From NCBI RefSeq assembly GCF_018885305.1, contig NZ_CP076544.1, positions 1,240,001 to 1,304,000 of the forward strand: a stretch of DNA of 64,000 bases. Reading direction: 5' to 3'. How positions within the stretch are numbered: the first letter of the stretch is position 1; every line of letters starts with the position of its first letter. The position numbers were made by a program, and so were the translations under genes. This DNA is from Curtobacterium sp. L6-1. Its GTDB lineage: Bacteria > Actinomycetota > Actinomycetes > Actinomycetales > Microbacteriaceae. Below the pieces are notes generated by a model. It made no database searches. It was given only the letters and a program-made list of their open reading frames with translations, and was not told the origin of the DNA. Below are positions 45,031 to 53,149 of the stretch, one piece after another.

Positions 45031-45149
45031 CTGACGGGACGGGACCGGTACAGACGGTCCGACCGCCGGACGCCGCCGCGCGGTGTCCACCGGGACGGCG
45101 TCCAAGAGACACGAAGCCGCCCCCGACACGCACGAGGGAGTTGCACCAG

Positions 45150-46523
45150 GTGACGGAACAGACTTACGACGTCGTGGTCCTCGGTGGCGGCAGCGGTGGC
45201 TACGCCGCCGCGCTCCGAGCCGCTGAGCTCGGCATGAGCGTCGCGCTCATCGAGGGAGACAAGCTCGGAGGGACGTGTCTGCACCGCGGCTGCATCCCGA
45301 CGAAGGCGCTCCTGCACTCGGCCGAGATCGCCGACGGAGCCCGTGACGCCGAGAAGTACGGCGTCATCGCCGAGTTCGCCGGTGTCGACGTCCCGAAGGT
45401 CATCGAGTACCAGCAGGGCGTCATCAACTCGAAGTACAAGGGCCTGCAGGGCCTGATCAAGGCCCGCGGCGTCACCGTCGTCGAGGGCTGGGGTCGGTTG
45501 ACCTCGCAGAACACCGTCCAGGTCGGCGACCAGACCGTGACCGGGCGCAACGTCGTGCTCGCCACCGGTTCCTACTCGAAGTCCCTTCCGGGTCTCGAGA
45601 TCGGCGGCCGGGTCATCACGTCCGAGACCGCGCTCCGCATGGACTACGTCCCGAACAAGGTCGTCGTCCTCGGTGGCGGCGTGATCGGCGTCGAGTTCGC
45701 GAGCGTCTGGAAGTCCTTCGGCGCCGAGGTCACCATCGTCGAGGGCCTCCCCCACCTCATCCCCGCCGAGGACGAGTCGATGTCGAAGCAGCTCGAGCGT
45801 GCCTTCCGAAAGCGCGGCATCGAGTTCTCGCTCGGTGTGCGCTTCCAGGGCGTCGAGCAGCACGAGAACGGCGTGGTCGTGACCCTCGAGGACGGCAAGA
45901 CCTACGAGGGCGACGTCCTCCTGGTCGCCGTCGGCCGTGGTCCGGTCACCCAGAACGTCGGCTACGACGAGGTCGGCGTCGCGATGGACCGCGGGTTCGT
46001 CACCACGAACGAGCGCCTCGCCACGAACCTCCCGAACGTGTACGCCGTCGGCGACATCGTCCCGGGCCTGCAGCTCGCACACCGCGGCTTCCAGCAGGGC
46101 ATCTTCGTCGCCGAGGAGATCGCGGGCCTGAACCCCGTCGTCATCTCGGACACGAACATCCCGAAGGTCACGTACTCCGACCCCGAGGTCGCCTCCGTCG
46201 GTCTCTCCCAGGCGAAGGCCGAGGAGCAGTACGGCGCCGACAAGGTCGACTTCTACGAGTACAACCTCGCCGGCAACGGCAAGAGCCACATCATCGGCAC
46301 GTCCGGTGCGGTCAAGGTCGTCCGGGTCGTCGACGGCCCCGTCGTCGGCATCAGCATGATCGGCGCCCGCGTCGGCGAGCTCATCGGTGAAGCCCAGCTC
46401 GCCGTGAACTGGGAAGCACACCCGGAGGACGTCGCGCCGCTCGTGCACGCACACCCCACGCAGAACGAAGCCCTCGGCGAAGCGTTCCTGCACCTCGCGG
46501 GCAAGCCCCTGCACGCGCTGTGA
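45150..46523 (+). CDS. lpd: Dihydrolipoyl dehydrogenase (E3)
   Basis: This is a 457-residue FAD-dependent E3 component of 2-oxoacid dehydrogenase complexes, reoxidising dihydrolipoamide with NAD+. FAD site VVVLGGGSGGYAAALRAAEL; redox-active disulfide Cys43-Cys48 in GGTCLHRGCIP; NAD site VVLGGGVIGVEFASVW; catalytic His-Glu in HAHPTQNEALGEAF. Start at GTG 45150, 9 bases after GAGGGAG; the TTG at 45141 directly abuts that site. It is followed after 67 bases by the E2 gene, so the two form an operon serving 2-oxoglutarate or pyruvate dehydrogenase. Confidence 0.95.
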   Translation: MTEQTYDVVVLGGGSGGYAAALRAAELGMSVALIEGDKLGGTCLHRGCIPTKALLHSAEIADGARDAEKYGVIAEFAGVDVPKVIEYQQGVINSKYKGLQGLIKARGVTVVEGWGRLTSQNTVQVGDQTVTGRNVVLATGSYSKSLPGLEIGGRVITSETALRMDYVPNKVVVLGGGVIGVEFASVWKSFGAEVTIVEGLPHLIPAEDESMSKQLERAFRKRGIEFSLGVRFQGVEQHENGVVVTLEDGKTYEGDVLLVAVGRGPVTQNVGYDEVGVAMDRGFVTTNERLATNLPNVYAVGDIVPGLQLAHRGFQQGIFVAEEIAGLNPVVISDTNIPKVTYSDPEVASVGLSQAKAEEQYGADKVDFYEYNLAGNGKSHIIGTSGAVKVVRVVDGPVVGISMIGARVGELIGEAQLAVNWEAHPEDVAPLVHAHPTQNEALGEAFLHLAGKPLHAL

Positions 46524-46590
46524 GCACCACGGCCGTGCACCCCACGAACACCACCACCAAGAACCACGCCTGCGAAGAGGAGTCCACCCG

Positions 46591-48123
46591 ATGAGCGAAT
46601 CCGTCAACCTCCCGGCGCTCGGGGAGAGCGTCACCGAGGGTACGGTCACCCGATGGCTGAAGAACGTCGGTGACCGGATCGAGGTCGACGAGCCGCTGCT
46701 CGAGGTCTCCACCGACAAGGTCGACACCGAGATCCCGTCGCCGGTCGCCGGCGTCATCGAGGAGATCCTCGTCCAGGAGGACGAGACCGTCGAGGTCGGC
46801 ACCCCGCTGGTCAAGATCGGTGACGGCTCGGGCGGGGGCGACTCCTCCGACCAGGGCGGTTCCGAGTCGACCGACAGCTCGACCGAGGCCGCCGCCGAGG
46901 ACACCGAGCCGGAGACCGCGCCGAGCACCGAGCAGGACACCGAGGCCAAGGCCCCGGAGCCCACCGAGCCCGAGCCGACCCCGTCCGGTCAGACTCAGCC
47001 CGCGGCCCCGCAGGCCCCGTCGGCTCCGCCGGCGGTCTCGCCCGTTCCGCAGGCCGCGCCGGTCCCGCCGCCCGCCGCCGCCCCGCCGGCAGCGGTCCCG
47101 GCCCCGGCGAAGGCCGCTCCGGCCCCCGCTGCCGCGGCTCCGGCTGCTGCCGCCCCGGCATCGACCCCGTCGGCCGAGGTCCCGAACCCCAGCACCAATG
47201 GTGCCGCCTCGGGCTACGTCACGCCGCTCGTCCGCAAGCTGGCGAACGAGCAGGGCGTCGACCTGTCGACCATCACCGGCACCGGTGTCGGCGGTCGCAT
47301 CCGCAAGGAGGACGTGCTCGCCGCGGCCTCCGCAGCGGCAGCCACCCCGGCGGCGTCCGGGTCGTCGGCTCCGGCACAGACCGGTCCCTTCGTCGCCGAG
47401 GTCTCGCCGCTGCGCGGTACCCGCGAGAAGATGACCCGCCTGCGCAAGGTCGTCGCCGAGCGTGCCGTGCAGTCGATGACGTCGACCGCGCAGCTCACCA
47501 GCGTGGTCGAGGTCGACGTGACGAAGGTCGCGCAGTTCCGCGACGCGCACAAGGCCGAGTTCCTCGAGAAGACCGGCTCGAAGCTCTCCTTCATGCCGTT
47601 CTTCGCCCTCGCGGCGTCCGAGGCGCTCAAGGCCCACCCGAAGATCAACTCGACCGTCGACGGCGAGGAGATCGTCTACCCGGAGACCGAGAACGTCTCC
47701 ATCGCGGTGGACACCGAGCGCGGCCTGCTCACCCCGGTCATCAAGGACGCAGCGTCGCTCGACCTCGCCCAGTTCTCGAAGGCCATCGCCGACCTGGCGG
47801 AGCGCACCCGCAACAACCAGCTCAAGCCCGACGAGCTGGCCGGTGGCACCTTCACGCTGACGAACACCGGTTCGCGCGGCGCGCTGTTCGACACCCCGGT
47901 GGTCTTCCTGCCGCAGTCGGCGATCCTCGGCACGGGCATCGTGACGAAGCGTCCGGCGGTCGTGAAGGTCGACGGGCAGGAGGCGATCGCGATCCGTTCG
48001 TTCGTCTACCTGGCACTCTCGTACGACCACCGGATCATCGACGGCGCGGACGCGTCCCGGTACCTGGTGGCCGTGAAGAACCGCCTCGAAGAGGGCAACT
48101 TCGGCCCGAACCTCGGGTACTGA
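46591..48123 (+). CDS. sucB: 2-oxoglutarate/pyruvate dehydrogenase E2 component (dihydrolipoamide acyltransferase)
   Basis: This is a 510-residue E2 with a single lipoyl domain (residues ~1-80, lipoyl Lys43 in EVSTDKVDTEIPSP), a long acidic then Pro/Ala-rich linker (~85-205), an E3-binding domain at ~209-245 (YVTPLVRKLANEQGVDLSTI, GVGGRIRKEDVLAA), and the catalytic core with the H-x-x-x-D-G motif at His480-Asp484 (SYDHRIIDGADASRYL). Members of this actinobacterial family are annotated SucB but can serve pyruvate dehydrogenase (as DlaT does in Mycobacterium). ATG after GAGGAG. It would need lipoylation; lipA and lipB are not next to it. Confidence 0.93.
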   Translation: MSESVNLPALGESVTEGTVTRWLKNVGDRIEVDEPLLEVSTDKVDTEIPSPVAGVIEEILVQEDETVEVGTPLVKIGDGSGGGDSSDQGGSESTDSSTEAAAEDTEPETAPSTEQDTEAKAPEPTEPEPTPSGQTQPAAPQAPSAPPAVSPVPQAAPVPPPAAAPPAAVPAPAKAAPAPAAAAPAAAAPASTPSAEVPNPSTNGAASGYVTPLVRKLANEQGVDLSTITGTGVGGRIRKEDVLAAASAAAATPAASGSSAPAQTGPFVAEVSPLRGTREKMTRLRKVVAERAVQSMTSTAQLTSVVEVDVTKVAQFRDAHKAEFLEKTGSKLSFMPFFALAASEALKAHPKINSTVDGEEIVYPETENVSIAVDTERGLLTPVIKDAASLDLAQFSKAIADLAERTRNNQLKPDELAGGTFTLTNTGSRGALFDTPVVFLPQSAILGTGIVTKRPAVVKVDGQEAIAIRSFVYLALSYDHRIIDGADASRYLVAVKNRLEEGNFGPNLGY

Positions 48124-48181
48124 TCGCTCACACCCGCGACACGGTCGCTGACCGGTCCCGCTGCGGGTCAGGCATGACTGA

Positions 48182-49203
48182 TCACCTCGACGGCCCCGTC
48201 TCCCCCGGTTGGAGGCGGGGCCGTCGTCGTACCCGGGCGGACGAGCCAGGCGGCCTGACGGCGCGTCCCGGCGGCCCCCTCGGCTCGTCCTGATGATCCG
48301 GCGTGGTCGCGCTCCGGCTGGCGGCCGCACTCCGGGTGGCAGCCGCACTCCGGATGGTGGCCGGGCTCTGGGCGGTGGCCGCGCTCCGAGCGCCGTCACG
48401 CCTGCGACGACGAGTCCCGAGGCGAGGACGACCGCCGTGACGACCGGTCGGACACCGAACCGTCGACCGCCGATCGGGATGCCCGAGGTCAGGACGTCGC
48501 GGCAGATCGCGGTCACCCGCGTGAGCAGGTCGTCCTGGCCTACCGGAGCCCCGGCACCGGTCCGGGCACCGGGCGCAGCACCGACAGGACCCGCCGAGAG
48601 CACGAACGCGTGGTCGAACGGCACCGGATCCCACCGCACGGGACGTGGCGGCGCGGCGACCCGGACGGCACGCTCGAGGTCGACGAGCGCCGCCCCGCCC
48701 TCCGACCGCGCGGCGGAGCACAGCGCGTCGACGTCGGCGCACGCGTGCTCCCGCGGGTCCACGCGGTCCCAGACGGCGCGCACCGCCGACACCAGCGCCT
48801 GGACCCCGGCGACCGAGCCTGTCGGAGCGGCGCCGATCGTGCCCGGTGGGCGGTCGACGAGCACCACGGCGCCCGCGTCGTCGACCAGGACGTCCTCGAC
48901 ACGGGCGGTCCCGAGCAGCAGCGCGCCGGCATCGGCGAGGAGCGCCACCTCGAGCAGGGGCAACGTCAGCGTGACCGCGACGCCCACCGTCGGGGTGCCG
49001 ATCCGGTCGAGTGCATCGGGCAGCGGCAGGCCCACCGACCCTGCAGCCCGTGCGACGACTGCCCCGGTCTCGTCGCGCCCGACCTCGGCGACACCGACGA
49101 GGTGGTCGTGCGTCACCGCGCACCGGTCGGCCAGCCACGCTGCGAAGTCACGCGCGTCCACGGTGCTGCGCCAGCAGAGGTCGAGTTGCTCCCACGGTTC
49201 CAT
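48182..49203 (-). CDS. Hypothetical membrane-anchored protein with undefined 3' end
   Basis: The coding-like part starts MEPWEQLDLCWRSTVDARDF at 49203 and continues with SVGLPLPDALDRIGTPTVGV, ALLADAGALLLGTARVEDVL and VDDAGAVVLVDRPPGTIGAA, ending in a transmembrane segment (GVRPVVTAVVLASGLVVAGV) at ~255-275. After that come degenerate 18-bp repeats encoding R-P-P-x-G-V-R-P-P. In this frame there is no stop; it runs on through a hairpin and 1.7 kb antisense to sucB (to 46381), which I do not believe is coding. A different frame stops at 48182; a one-base slip in the repeat region would lead there. No family recognised. It occupies the place where lipB and lipA lie in Mycobacterium. Confidence 0.5.
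48189..48225. terminator. Hairpin between sucB and the hypothetical gene
   Basis: GACGGCCCCG pairs with CGGGGCCGTC, with a weaker inner helix (TCTCC/GGAGG). It lies 65 bases after the sucB stop and probably ends that operon. Confidence 0.65.
48305..48392. repeat. Degenerate 18-bp tandem repeat
   Basis: About four to five units of the form GGCGGCCGCACTCCGGGT, with substitutions. On the minus strand they encode a Pro/Arg-rich tail of the hypothetical protein. Confidence 0.7.
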
Positions 49204-49318
49204 GGCGACCAGCGTGGCGGAGGCGAGGCGGACCTACCGGCTGGACGACCAGCACTGTGGACAACCGGTGTTCGCCCACAGCCTGGGAGGCGCGGTCTGC
49301 GATCTGCGTGCCAGGCCG

Positions 49319-49324
49319 TATCCT
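49319..49324 (+). promoter_or_regulatory. -10 box TATCCT of the DUF4191 gene (leaderless)
   Basis: TATCCT ends 7 bases before the ATG at 49332. No purine-rich ribosome-binding site is present between box and start. Confidence 0.55.
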
Positions 49325-49331
49325 TGACGGC

Positions 49332-50045
49332 ATGGCACGCAGCAGTTCCTCCAGCACCCCGGCGAAGGAGCCCGGTCGTCTCAAGCAGATGTACCAGGTG
49401 TTCACGATGACCCGTCGGGCCGACCCCGGATCCGTCTGGTGGTTCGCCCTCGCGTTCCTCGGCCCCGTCGTGGTGGGCGTCCTGTTGGCGCTGCTCCTGC
49501 CGGGGCAGAACTGGCTCGGGATCACGCTGTGGATCATCGCCGGCGTGCTGCTCGGTGTGCTGCTGTTCCTCATCGTCCTCGGCCGTCTCGCCGAGCGTGC
49601 CGCCTACTCGCAGATCGAAGGCCAGCCGGGTGCCGTCGGCGCCGTGCTGTCCAACTCGCTGCGTCGACAGTGGCGGTCGAGCGAGATGCCCGTCGCGGTG
49701 CACGGCCGCTCGCAGTCGGCGGTCTACCGGGCCGTCGGGACGCCGGGTGTCATCCTCATCACCGAGGGGCAGGTCACCAACCTGACCCGTCAGGTTGAAG
49801 AGGAGCGCCGCAAGGTCGCACGCATCGTCCCGAACGTCCCGATCCACGTCGTGAACGTGGGTGACGGCGACGGTCAGGTCACGCTGCACAAGCTGCCGAA
49901 GGCGATGAACAAGCACAAGAAGGCGCTGAACCGCAACGAGGTGCTCGCGGTGTCCAACCGTCTCGACTCGCTCACGCACGGCCCGGCCGCGGCCATCCCG
50001 AAGGGCATCGACCCGACGCGTGTCCGCGCTGGACGACCGCGCTGA
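49332..50045 (+). CDS. DUF4191 membrane protein
   Basis: This is a 237-residue protein with two transmembrane segments (WWFALAFLGPVVVGVLLALL; LWIIAGVLLGVLLFLIVLGR) after GRLKQMYQVFTMTRRADP, a typical DUF4191 start. The rest is cytosolic: QIEGQPGAVGAVLSNSLRRQ, GVILITEGQVTNLTRQVEEE, KVARIVPNVPIHVVNVGDGD and LPKAMNKHKKALNRNEVLAV. Function unknown. It lies before the RDD gene and glnA1, the same order as Rv2219-Rv2219A-glnA1 in Mycobacterium tuberculosis. Start at ATG 49332; upstream in-frame sequence is a shadow. Confidence 0.9.
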   Translation: MARSSSSSTPAKEPGRLKQMYQVFTMTRRADPGSVWWFALAFLGPVVVGVLLALLLPGQNWLGITLWIIAGVLLGVLLFLIVLGRLAERAAYSQIEGQPGAVGAVLSNSLRRQWRSSEMPVAVHGRSQSAVYRAVGTPGVILITEGQVTNLTRQVEEERRKVARIVPNVPIHVVNVGDGDGQVTLHKLPKAMNKHKKALNRNEVLAVSNRLDSLTHGPAAAIPKGIDPTRVRAGRPR

Positions 50046-50251
50046 CCTGATCTCGTTCCGCGCCGGTGTGGCGCGTGCCGACGCCCTCGACCCTGCCGGG
50101 TCGGGGGCGTCGTGCTGGTCCGGGTGCCGCCGGGTCCGGGCAGTCGGGTGCGGTGTCCGGTCTCGGGCGGCCGGGGTCGGGCGTCGGGCGGCCGCGGTCG
50201 GGCGTCTGGCGTCGGGCGGCCGCGGTCGGGCGTCGGGCGCCCGCGCGGGTC

Positions 50252-50710
50252 GAGGTCGCACGAAGTGCCGTCCGGGGCGCTCGGCGGCGGCAGTTCGTGC
50301 GACCTCGACGAAGGGCCGGCGGCATGTCGTGCGACCTCAGGGAGTGCGGACGGCGCGTCCTCGGGGCCCCGGCGGCGGCCAGCCTCGGGCACTTAACCGC
50401 AGGCGGCTCTGGGTGGGTGTCGCTCCGCCGACGTCGCACGAAGTGCCGCCGTACCCGTCCGGTAGCGCCAGTTCGTGCGATCCAGGCGCAGCCCTTGCGG
50501 CAGTTCGTGCGACCTCGGCGCCGCCTCCCGGCCCAGGAGCGCAGAGCAGCGAGTACGGGCCGCCGGGGTTCCTGCGGGCCTACCTGGTCGAAGTCGCACG
50601 AGGTGCCGCCGCGGGCGCACAGGAGTGACAGTCCGTGCAACCTCGGCGCGGCACCGACGGCGCGTAGTGCGACCTCGGCGCAGCACCGACAGCGCGTCGT
50701 GCGACCTCGC
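50252..50710. repeat. Cluster of about ten TCGCACGAA/TTCGTGCGA repeat units
   Basis: The 716-base gap 50046-50761 holds no gene. It contains about ten copies of a ~19-base unit GAGGTCGCACGAAGTGCCG or its reverse complement: 50252-50270 (+), 50288-50306 (-), 50320-50338 (-), 50433-50450 (+), 50466-50482 (-), 50497-50520 (-), 50590-50610 (+), 50628-50650 (-), 50664-50680 (-), 50696-50710 (-). Plus/minus neighbours form hairpins, the first pair with 18 of 19 bases complementary. Spacing is irregular (~20-90 bases). The part before it (50150-50245) is a degenerate GGTCGGGCGTCGGGCGGCCGC repeat. Confidence 0.8.
50636..50709. repeat. 32-bp tandem repeat inside the cluster
   Basis: Two adjacent 32-base units (50636-50667 and 50668-50699), beginning TGCAACCTCGGCGCGGCACC and TGCGACCTCGGCGCAGCACC, followed by a partial third (TGCGACCTCG). 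They differ at about five positions. Confidence 0.8.
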
Positions 50711-50761
50711 AGCCGCCGGACCGCGCCGCCGCGTCGCCCTCGCCAGCCGCCGCGCCCGCGC

Positions 50762-51199
50762 TCAGCGGCGGACGAGCACCGTCTCCGCCGCAGCGTCGTG
50801 AAGCGGGCGACCGTCCTTCGCGTGGATCAGCGCCGGGATCACGAGGCACAGCAGGACCGTCCGCACCGCCGGACGCCACACACCCACGTACCCGCCTCGG
50901 ATCGGCACGACCCGGAGCCCGACGCAGACGTGCCCGAACGACCCGGACAGCAGCGCGATGAACACGACCTGCAGCGCGGCGAAGATGCCGAGCGTCACGA
51001 AGTTGCCCGCGGCCCCGTACGTGCCGATGACCAGCGAGACGAGCGAGGCCAACGCCCAGTCGATGAGCAGCCCAAGCAGCCGCCGCCCGAAACTGCCCAT
51101 GCTGCGCGGCCCGGACTCCGGCAGGCCCAGGATCTTGCCGGGCCACTCGGTCCGTCCGGAACCGGGCGCGGACGAGGAGGGCGGAGTGGAGCGGGCCAT
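50762..51199 (-). CDS. RDD family membrane protein
   Basis: This is a 145-residue protein with three hydrophobic segments: GRRLLGLLIDWALASLVSLV (containing the R-x-x-[AG]-x-x-x-D-W pattern of the RDD domain), TLGIFAALQVVFIALLSGSF and VRTVLLCLVIPALI, ending KDGRPLHDAAAETVLVRR. RDD proteins are small polytopic membrane proteins of uncertain role. It diverges from glnA1; the GlnR box in between (51228-51265) could influence both. Start ATG 51199. Confidence 0.87.
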   Translation of the reverse strand: MARSTPPSSSAPGSGRTEWPGKILGLPESGPRSMGSFGRRLLGLLIDWALASLVSLVIGTYGAAGNFVTLGIFAALQVVFIALLSGSFGHVCVGLRVVPIRGGYVGVWRPAVRTVLLCLVIPALIHAKDGRPLHDAAAETVLVRR

Positions 51200-51227
51200 G
51201 TCCCCAGCGTAGGCGCTCCCCCGCCAC

Positions 51228-51265
51228 GTAACACGCTGGAAACAACGCAGTCACGTCCGGGAAAC
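51228..51265 (+). promoter_or_regulatory. Perfect GlnR operator upstream of glnA1
   Basis: GTAAC - 6 bases - GAAAC - 6 bases - GTCAC - 6 bases - GAAAC: all four half-sites of the a1-b1-a2-b2 GlnR box are exact and 11 bp apart. The centre lies about 41 bp upstream of the expected transcription start, right for an activator. A related site precedes amt. Confidence 0.92.
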
Positions 51266-51275
51266 TCGGTGTCTC

Positions 51276-51281
51276 TAGCCT
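51276..51281 (+). promoter_or_regulatory. -10 box TAGCCT of glnA1
   Basis: TAGCCT begins 10 bases after the last GlnR half-site. Transcription should start near 51288, giving a 5' UTR of about 54 bases with AGGAGA as ribosome-binding site. Confidence 0.6.
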
Positions 51282-51341
51282 CGTCGGAGGGTGCCTCCTG
51301 GTTCCCTCGACACCACCCAACCCCACAGGAGACCGACTCGC

Positions 51342-52766
51342 ATGTTCAGTGATTCCTCCGAGGTGCTCGCCTTCATCAAGGACACGGACGTCAAGTTCCT
51401 CGACATCCGGTTCACGGACCTCCCCGGGGTCCAGCAGCACTTCAACATCCCCGCATCAACGGTCGACGAGGACTTCTTCGCCGTCGGTCAGCTCTTCGAC
51501 GGCTCCTCGATCCGCGGCTTCGCGTCGATCCACGAGTCGGACATGCAGCTCATCCCCGACGTGACGACGGCGTACGTGGACCCGTTCCGCGCGGAGCGCA
51601 CGCTGATCATGGTGTTCGACATTTACAACCCCCGCAACGGCGAGATCTACGGCCGTGACCCGCGCCAGGTGGCGAAGAAGGCCGAGAAGTACCTGGCCTC
51701 GACCGGCATCGCCGACACCGCGTTCTTCGCGCCCGAGGCCGAGTTCTACATCTTCGACGACGTCCGCTACTCGGTCACGCAGAACGAGTCGTTCTTCTCG
51801 GTGGACTCCGAAGAGGGCGCCTGGAACACCGGCCGCGAAGAAGAGGGCGGCAACCTCGCCAACAAGACCCCGTACAAGGGCGGCTACTTCCCGGTGTCGC
51901 CGGTCGACAAGACGGCCGACCTCCGCGACGACATCTCGCTCAAGCTGATCGACGCCGGCCTCGAGCTCGAGCGCGCACACCACGAGGTGGGCACCGGCGG
52001 CCAGCAGGAGATCAACTACAAGTTCGACACGCTGGTCCACGCTGCCGACGACATCCTCAAGTTCAAGTACATCGTCAAGAACACGGCCGAGCAGTGGGGC
52101 AAGGTCGCCACCTTCATGCCGAAGCCGCTCTTCGGTGACAACGGCTCGGGCATGCACACCCACCAGTCGCTCTGGTCCGACGGCAGCCCGCTGTTCTACG
52201 ACGAGAACGGCTACGGCGGCCTTTCCGACCTGGCCCGCTGGTACATCGGCGGCATCCTCCGCCACGCGCCGGCCCTCCTCGCCTTCACCAACCCGACGGT
52301 GAACTCGTACCACCGCCTGGTCCCGGGCTTCGAGGCCCCCGTCAACCTCGTCTACTCGGCGGGCAACCGTTCGGCAGCGATCCGCATCCCGATCACGGGC
52401 ACGAACCCGAAGGCCAAGCGCATCGAGTTCCGCGCGCCCGACGCCTCCGGCAACCCGTACCTCGCGTTCGCCGCGCAGCTGATGGCCGGCCTCGACGGTA
52501 TCCAGAACCGCATCGAGCCGCACGAGCCGGTCGACAAGGACCTCTACGAGCTCCCGCCGGAGGAGGCCAAGAACATCCCCCAGGTGCCGGCCGGCCTGTC
52601 GCAGGCGCTCGACGCGCTCGAGGCGGACCACGAGTTCCTCACGAAGGGCAACGTCTTCACCGAGGACCTCATCCAGACCTGGATCGACTACAAGCGCGAG
52701 AAGGAGATCCTCCCCCTCGCCCAGCGTCCCCACCCGTTCGAGTACGAGCTGTACTTCGGCGTCTGA
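51342..52766 (+). CDS. glnA: Glutamine synthetase type I (GlnA1)
   Basis: This is a 474-residue dodecameric GSI-beta enzyme, the main route of ammonium assimilation (glutamate + NH3 + ATP to glutamine). Landmarks: [89 protein letters not shown] and RSAAIRIP. The adenylylation tyrosine is Tyr402 in [11 protein letters not shown]; the modifying enzyme GlnE is encoded 5.5 kb downstream. ATG 51342 is preceded by AGGAGA; the upstream ATG-like start at 51291 is inside the leader. Controlled by the GlnR operator at 51228. Confidence 0.97.
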   Translation: MFSDSSEVLAFIKDTDVKFLDIRFTDLPGVQQHFNIPASTVDEDFFAVGQLFDGSSIRGFASIHESDMQLIPDVTTAYVDPFRAERTLIMVFDIYNPRNGEIYGRDPRQVAKKAEKYLASTGIADTAFFAPEAEFYIFDDVRYSVTQNESFFSVDSEEGAWNTGREEEGGNLANKTPYKGGYFPVSPVDKTADLRDDISLKLIDAGLELERAHHEVGTGGQQEINYKFDTLVHAADDILKFKYIVKNTAEQWGKVATFMPKPLFGDNGSGMHTHQSLWSDGSPLFYDENGYGGLSDLARWYIGGILRHAPALLAFTNPTVNSYHRLVPGFEAPVNLVYSAGNRSAAIRIPITGTNPKAKRIEFRAPDASGNPYLAFAAQLMAGLDGIQNRIEPHEPVDKDLYELPPEEAKNIPQVPAGLSQALDALEADHEFLTKGNVFTEDLIQTWIDYKREKEILPLAQRPHPFEYELYFGV

Positions 52767-52778
52767 GTCCGCTCACCC

Positions 52779-52814
52779 GGAAGGGCCCCGCACCGTCAGG
52801 TGCGGGGCCCTTCC
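52779..52814 (+). terminator. Perfect 16-bp hairpin after glnA1
   Basis: GGAAGGGCCCCGCACC pairs with GGTGCGGGGCCCTTCC around GTCA, 12 bases after the glnA1 stop. Confidence 0.85.
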
Positions 52815-52896
52815 TCGTACCCGCCGCGCACGGCGCACCAGCCTGGAGGCCCGGCACCGGTCCGCCAGACCGGCGCCGCTCCTCCAGGCGGTCGCC

Positions 52897-52966
52897 CCCG
52901 GTCCCCGACGCGAAAGCGACAGATCGAGGCGGGGGCGGCACGGCGATCCGTCGCTTTCGCGCCCCA
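52897..52966. repeat. Long inverted repeat GCGAAAGCGAC...GTCGCTTTCGC
   Basis: In the gene-free stretch 52767-53149, GCGAAAGCGACAGATCG and CGATCCGTCGCTTTCGC form an almost perfect 17-bp inverted repeat (one mismatch) around ~20 GC-rich bases. The rest of the gap shows only the glnA1 terminator and the 24-bp tandem repeat listed separately. Confidence 0.7.
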
Positions 52967-53055
52967 CACCGGCGTCCGCGCCGAGCCGCGGGCCCGCGCC
53001 GCGTGGGCGAGCCCGCACCGAACCGGCGGGCGGGGCTGGCGGGGACACCGACGGG

Positions 53056-53104
53056 GAAGCGCAGCACGCGCACACGACGGAAGCGCAACACGCGCACACG
53101 AACG
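53056..53104. repeat. 24-bp tandem repeat upstream of the UDP-sugar dehydrogenase end
   Basis: Two adjacent units GAAGCGCAGCACGCGCACAC(GACG) and GAAGCGCAACACGCGCACAC(GAACG) differ at one base and by a one-base length change. They are followed by GGGGCCCGCGCCGGCACGGC-type hairpin sequence that may end the polysaccharide operon. Confidence 0.7.
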
Positions 53105-53149
53105 GGGCCCGCGCCGGCACGGCACGGGCCCCACAAGCGACGCCGCCGC

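Noticed and set aside
50252..50710. CRISPR array
   Set aside because: Repeat units are in both orientations, spacing varies from about 20 to 90 bases, and there are no cas genes nearby; it looks like a palindromic intergenic repeat cluster.
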